The notes beneath the pieces were generated by a model, which was not told where the DNA came from, made no database searches, and saw only the letters and a list, made by a program, of their open reading frames with translations. Positions 7,225 to 9,919 of a stretch of DNA of 9,919 bases are shown here, one piece after another. Numbering within the stretch: the first letter of the stretch is position 1; each line of letters begins with the position of its first letter. Location of the stretch: the NCBI GenBank assembly GCA_031276835.1, contig JAISMI010000024.1, forward strand, positions 1 through 9,919. The letters are read 5' to 3'. The translations under genes were made by a program, and so were the position numbers. This DNA is from Holosporaceae bacterium (GTDB lineage Bacteria; Pseudomonadota; Alphaproteobacteria; UBA3830).

Positions 7225-7992
7225 ATGTCTGCAATGAAAATATTTTTTGTTTATTCCTCTAACGTCAAATCAAAAAGCGCATTTCGCTTTATGATGAAAG
7301 AATACGGTCAGGCGAGTATAGACGAAGCCGAATGTATCGTGGTGCTTTCAGGCGACGGAATGATTTTGAGGGCGTTTCATGAAAATTTCGAGAGAAAAAT
7401 TCCTATCTACGGCATGAATCGCGGAGGAATAGGATTTCTCACCAATAGATATTCAAAAGAAAATTTGGTAGAAAGAATTAAACGGGCGGTTTCGGTGAAA
7501 GCTCATCCGCTTAGGGTGATTGTAGAAAAAAATAATGGGGAAAAATTCAGCGATATCGCTTTGAATGAAGTATATCTACTGCGGGAAACCCACCAATCGG
7601 CGAAAATTCAAATAAAAGTCAATGGCGCTATAAGAATGAAGGAGTTGGTTTGCGACGGTCTAATATCTGCGACTTCGCTTGGCAGTACCGCCTACAATTA
7701 TTCGGCTTTTGGACCGATACTTCCCATTAGCTCAAAATTGATTACGCTTACTCCGATTAGTCCGTTTAGGCCGCGAAATTGGCGCGGAGCGCTTCTACAT
7801 TCGGATACTGTCTTGGATTTAGAGGTGCTTGACAACATCAGAAGGCCGGTATGCGCCGTCGCCGACTATGTGGAATTTAGACAGGCTCTCAGAGTGAGCA
7901 TTTTCGAAGATCGGAGCGTAAGTCTTAATCTGTTGCTTGATAAAGAAAACTCTCTGGATAAGAAAATCCTAGACGAACAATTTGCAACTTGA
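7225..7992 (+). CDS. nadK: NAD kinase
   Basis: Phosphorylates NAD+ to NADP+ in the cytosol and so supplies NADPH-dependent enzymes, DapB included where it uses NADPH. The product is 255 aa from ATG 7225. Family blocks are all present in order: 'VVLSGDGMILRAFHE' (about 39-53, the ATP/NAD-binding GGDG site), 'YGMNRGGIGFLTN' (the GMN-x-G motif), 'DIALNEVYLLRE', 'CDGLISATSLGSTAYNYSAFGPILP' and 'TPISPFRPRNWRGALL'. The last block is typical of alphaproteobacterial NadK. The usual GGDG reads SGDG here (S42), a conservative but noticeable change at a phosphate-contacting loop. Start choice is uncertain: TTG 7222, ATG 7225 and ATG 7234 are all in frame, with no good SD; 7234 would give 252 aa. The stop codon lies inside the -35 box of the rpmG promoter. 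Confidence 0.95.
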   Translation: MSAMKIFFVYSSNVKSKSAFRFMMKEYGQASIDEAECIVVLSGDGMILRAFHENFERKIPIYGMNRGGIGFLTNRYSKENLVERIKRAVSVKAHPLRVIVEKNNGEKFSDIALNEVYLLRETHQSAKIQIKVNGAIRMKELVCDGLISATSLGSTAYNYSAFGPILPISSKLITLTPISPFRPRNWRGALLHSDTVLDLEVLDNIRRPVCAVADYVEFRQALRVSIFEDRSVSLNLLLDKENSLDKKILDEQFAT

Positions 7993-8017
7993 TTGTGAAC
8001 CTATATTTGTATATAGT
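7989..8017 (+). promoter_or_regulatory. Strong sigma70-type promoter of rpmG
   Basis: TTGATT (7989-7994) and TATAGT (8012-8017) are separated by exactly 17 bp, a close match to the consensus. The -35 box overlaps the nadK stop codon (7990-7992). A transcript starting near 8024 would carry a leader of about 20 nt with GGAG (8033-8036) before ATG 8044. Confidence 0.7.
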
Positions 8018-8043
8018 CTGATGGAAAATTATGGAGTTCTAAA

Positions 8044-8211
8044 ATGGCCAAAACTGCCGCGATGACCGTTAAAATGCTTAGTACGGCGGATACGGGTTTT
8101 TTCTATGTGAAAAAAAGAAATCCGCGCAAACAGCCGGAAAAAATGGAAATGAAAAAATACGATCCCGTGGTTCGTAAGCATGTGCTATTTAAAGAAGCCA
8201 AAATTAAATAA
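8044..8211 (+). CDS. rpmG: 50S ribosomal protein L33
   Basis: Small basic protein of the large ribosomal subunit. My reading gives 55 codons: it begins [20 protein letters not shown], continues with '[20 protein letters not shown]', and ends '[15 protein letters not shown]'. '[10 protein letters not shown]', 'KKYDP' and the 'VRKHV.FKEAKIK' tail are the L33 signature, and 55 aa is the length found in alphaproteobacteria. No cysteines are present, so it is the zinc-independent form. GGAG (8033-8036) with a 7-nt gap supports the ATG. It has its own strong promoter and no close partner gene, as is common for this gene. No terminator hairpin is obvious after the stop. Confidence 0.97.
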   Translation: MAKTAAMTVKMLSTADTGFFYVKKRNPRKQPEKMEMKKYDPVVRKHVLFKEAKIK

Positions 8212-8302
8212 TATTGGATGACTGGGGAACTCGAGTACGTTAATCATCTGACTTCGTTAATTGAAAAATCCTGGAGTTGCAGATGGCTTTATGGGAAATA
8301 AT
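8212..8302. other. Spacer between rpmG and the tRNA promoter
   Basis: No gene of support. It holds an 8-bp palindrome ACTCGAGT (8229-8236), two CGTTAAT copies (8239-8245 and 8256-8262) and an 11-codon frame starting at ATG 8283 behind GGAG. There is no hairpin followed by a T-run, so rpmG transcripts may run into the tRNA. Confidence 0.4.
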
Positions 8303-8331
8303 TTGCCGTTCAAAATAGATTATGCTATAAT
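8303..8331 (+). promoter_or_regulatory. Promoter of tRNA-Pro and probably of the RND genes
   Basis: TTGCCG (8303-8308) and a perfect TATAAT (8326-8331) stand 17 bp apart. The expected start is near 8338, about 31 nt before the mature tRNA 5' end. It is the nearest good promoter upstream of the RND adaptor as well. Confidence 0.7.
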
Positions 8332-8368
8332 AACTACTACTGATGGATAATTTTGTCGGTTGAAATAT

Positions 8369-8445
8369 CGGAGCATAGCTCAGCCTGGTAGAGCACAGCC
8401 TTCGGGAGGCTGGGGCCGGAGGTTCGAATCCTCTTGCTCCGACCA
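8369..8445 (+). tRNA. tRNA-Pro (anticodon CGG)
   Basis: The 77-nt sequence folds into a full cloverleaf. The acceptor stem is CGGAGCA with TGCTCCG (7 bp), the D stem GCTC/GAGC, the anticodon stem CAGCC/GGCTG, and the T stem GGAGG/CCTCT (one G-U) with loop TTCGAAT. The anticodon loop TTCGGGA puts CGG at 8403-8405, reading proline codon CCG. The first base is C, paired with G, as is usual for bacterial tRNA-Pro. The 3' CCA is encoded (8443-8445). The gene sits between its promoter and the RND adaptor, whose GTG start follows after 22 bp. It is an ordinary functional-looking tRNA with no intron. Confidence 0.98.
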
Positions 8446-8456
8446 TATTTTATGAC

Positions 8457-8461
8457 GGGAG
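8457..8461 (+). promoter_or_regulatory. Ribosome binding site fixing a GTG start
   Basis: GGGAG ends 6 nt before GTG 8468. This supports GTG as the real start of the RND adaptor, consistent with the signal-anchor helix beginning a few codons later. Confidence 0.65.
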
Positions 8462-8467
8462 ATTAAA

Positions 8468-9649
8468 GTGAAGGCTTTTTATTCTAAAAATAGAATGATT
8501 CTATATGGCATACTGGCTATAATTTTATTATTTTTTAGTTTCTTATATAAATTTAAAAATAATGCGAATGATCAACATTTATTTAGGCCTCCGGCGGTTA
8601 CCGTCAGCAATGCGGTTTTTGGTCCGGTCGCCAGATATGTCAATGCGATAGGCACTTTGCGTCCGTTTGATTCGGTCATGATAAAATCCGAAGTGAACGC
8701 CAAGGTGGACAAAATTCATTTTGAGGAGGGGGCCGTCGTCAAGGAAAATGATCTTCTTATAGAATTGGACGATTCCGTCGCCAAAGCTCAATTGATGGAG
8801 GCCGAAGCCCTATACAGAAGAGCGAAGAGCGAGTTCGAGCCCATAGAAAAGTTGGCGGATAAGGGAGCCGCCGCTCGAGTTAAAAGAGACACTTCGAAGG
8901 CGGAAATGGAGAAATGCGCCGCCAGCGTTAATTCCTATAAAACCAATTTGGGAAAACATAAAATTCACGCTCCCTTCGGAGGAATTGTGGGGTTGAAGGA
9001 AATAAGTAGAGGACAATTTGTTTCTCCAGGTGCAGAGTTAGTGAAAATAGTGGATTGTCATCCCCTTAAAGTTGATTTCAAAGTTACCGAAGTGGACATT
9101 GGCAATATTCACGTGGGACAGGAAATACAAATTTTGATTGGAGGAGACAAGACGCAGGTATTTTCGGCGAAAATTACGGCCATTGATCCGGAAAGCGACA
9201 AAATAACTCACAGTTTTGACGTGAGGGCGATTTTAGATGTTCCCGAAGAAGTTGCTCTAACTTCGCAGCTTCTAAAACCAGGCAGATTCGTCAGCGTGAA
9301 GATCGCTATTGACGGAAATCAGCAGGGAATTGTGATTCCCGAAAGCGCGTTGGAAAAAATCGGCGACGAATACACTGTGTTTCGAGTAATGGATGGAGTC
9401 GCCATTCGAACTTTAGTGACCGTCGGAGTTCGTCGCGACGGTAATGCAGAGATTATCACCGGAATAAACGAGGGAGACGTGATAATAACCAGCGGTCAAA
9501 ATGGCGTTTTGGACGGAAAAGAGGTATCGATAAAAAGCGACGTCTCGACGTCCGATATGGTCAAAGCGGTTGACGAATTGAACAGGCAACGGAAGTTTGT
9601 CGATAAAAAGCCAATCCCTCCCAATCGTCGAATAAAGAGGAATATGTAG
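8468..9649 (+). CDS. RND efflux system periplasmic adaptor (membrane fusion protein, HlyD/AcrA type)
   Basis: Adaptor subunit that bridges an inner-membrane RND pump and an outer-membrane channel in a tripartite exporter. The product is 393 aa. An N-terminal hydrophobic helix (about 10-27, after KAFYSKNR) anchors it in the inner membrane; there is no lipobox cysteine, so it is not an AcrA-like lipoprotein. Two half-lipoyl motifs follow: 'KVDKIHFEEGAVVKENDLLIELD' (about 79-101) and 'KIHAPFGGIVGLKEISRGQFVSPG' (about 165-188). A short alpha-hairpin (about 103-162) lies between them. The beta-barrel region includes 'VDFKVTEVDIGNIHVGQEI' (202-220), then the membrane-proximal part with 'IVIPESALEK' (288-297). 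The tail (after 370) is basic and proline-containing. It starts with GTG behind a good SD, 22 bp after tRNA-Pro, and ends 3 bp before the pump gene. Substrate unknown. Confidence 0.94.
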   Translation: MKAFYSKNRMILYGILAIILLFFSFLYKFKNNANDQHLFRPPAVTVSNAVFGPVARYVNAIGTLRPFDSVMIKSEVNAKVDKIHFEEGAVVKENDLLIELDDSVAKAQLMEAEALYRRAKSEFEPIEKLADKGAAARVKRDTSKAEMEKCAASVNSYKTNLGKHKIHAPFGGIVGLKEISRGQFVSPGAELVKIVDCHPLKVDFKVTEVDIGNIHVGQEIQILIGGDKTQVFSAKITAIDPESDKITHSFDVRAILDVPEEVALTSQLLKPGRFVSVKIAIDGNQQGIVIPESALEKIGDEYTVFRVMDGVAIRTLVTVGVRRDGNAEIITGINEGDVIITSGQNGVLDGKEVSIKSDVSTSDMVKAVDELNRQRKFVDKKPIPPNRRIKRNM

Positions 9650-9652
9650 CCA

Positions 9653-9919
9653 ATGGAATTAACCGAATTTTGCATTAGAAGGCCAGTTTTTTCTACCGTT
9701 TTAACGTTGATGATCGTGGTGCTGGGAATAGTGTGCCAATCCAGACTGCAGATGCGTAAAAATCCACAGGTGGAGAAGTCGTTTATTACCGTAGAGGCCG
9801 AATTTCCAGGCGCGAGTCCAAAAGTTGTCGAATCCCAAATTACTAAAATATTAGAAGGGTATTTTGCCACCATTCCAGGATTGGAGTTAATGACCTCCCG
9901 AAGTTCGAACGAAAAAAGT
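9653..9919 (+). CDS. RND family efflux pump permease, 5' end only
   Basis: Proton-driven inner-membrane pump of the resistance-nodulation-division (AcrB/MexB-like) superfamily; 89 N-terminal codons are present and the frame is open at the window end. The start 'MELTEFCIRRPVFSTVLTLM' has the FxIRRPVF signature leading into the first transmembrane helix (about 11-29). 'RKNPQVEKSFITVEAEFPGASPKVVESQITKILEG' matches the beginning of the porter domain, including the PGASP-x-x-VE block of AcrB-like proteins. A full protein should run to about 1000 residues. The ATG lies 3 bp after the adaptor stop, and AGAGG (9636-9640) is 12 nt upstream, so translation is probably coupled. Subfamily (multidrug HAE1 or other) cannot be settled from this fragment, but heavy-metal types are less likely given the N-terminus. 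Confidence 0.93.
   Translation, partial: MELTEFCIRRPVFSTVLTLMIVVLGIVCQSRLQMRKNPQVEKSFITVEAEFPGASPKVVESQITKILEGYFATIPGLELMTSRSSNEKS

Noticed and set aside
8240..8260. Possible CtrA-type site (two TTAA boxes)
   Set aside because: The TTAA boxes are 13 bp apart; the known alphaproteobacterial CtrA site has 7 bp between them.
8212..8302. Rho-independent terminator after rpmG
   Set aside because: Only short complementary pieces (such as GATGA and TCATC) are present, and no T-run follows.
8240..8446. 68-codon minus-strand frame beginning MVGARGFEPPAPASRR
   Set aside because: It is the antisense of tRNA-Pro. 'GARGFEPPAPASRRLCSTRLSYAP' is a well-known false protein produced wherever such tRNAs are translated in reverse.
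9496..9873. 125-codon minus-strand frame
   Set aside because: It spans the adaptor/pump junction on the opposite strand, where both plus-strand proteins have strong family signatures.

Overview
The window reads as chromosomal DNA from an AT-rich alphaproteobacterium. The best indications are a 55-residue, cysteine-free L33 of the alphaproteobacterial type, an NAD kinase carrying the 'TPISPFRPRNWRGALL' block, a dapB-nth pair and a compact DapB. The short spacers and small housekeeping proteins would fit a host-associated lineage such as Holosporales or Rickettsiales. That placement is inference from memory of the families and was not tested by a tree.

Layout. Positions 1-2274 (minus strand) hold two multidrug-type membrane transporters, a MATE exporter followed by an MFS permease cut by the window edge. 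They are joined by a one-base stop/start overlap. A 62-bp spacer separates them from the divergent plus-strand block. That block begins with dapB and nth, which overlap by 8 bp, then valS, truA and nadK (about 2337-7992). All are housekeeping: lysine/peptidoglycan precursor synthesis, base-excision repair, tRNA(Val) charging, tRNA pseudouridylation and NADP supply. Next come rpmG (ribosomal protein L33) with a very good sigma70-like promoter overlapping the nadK stop codon, and a tRNA-Pro(CGG) gene with its own near-consensus promoter. Starting 22 bp after the tRNA is an RND-type efflux pair: a periplasmic adaptor and the first 89 codons of the inner-membrane pump.

How the genes work together. 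Two unlinked export modules (MATE+MFS and RND adaptor+pump) flank a run of core genes. The RND pair has no visible promoter of its own and may be transcribed together with tRNA-Pro, which is the most interesting arrangement here. No outer-membrane channel gene is visible in the window.

I saw no mobile element, CRISPR array, phage gene, riboswitch, convincing rho-independent terminator or unknown gene cluster. Every gene of appreciable size has a recognisable family, so I do not claim a new system. The points worth a second look are modest: the tRNA/efflux linkage, a SGDG instead of GGDG motif in NAD kinase, the very short DapB and several small regulatory-scale details. No stretch above 300 bases lacks a gene.
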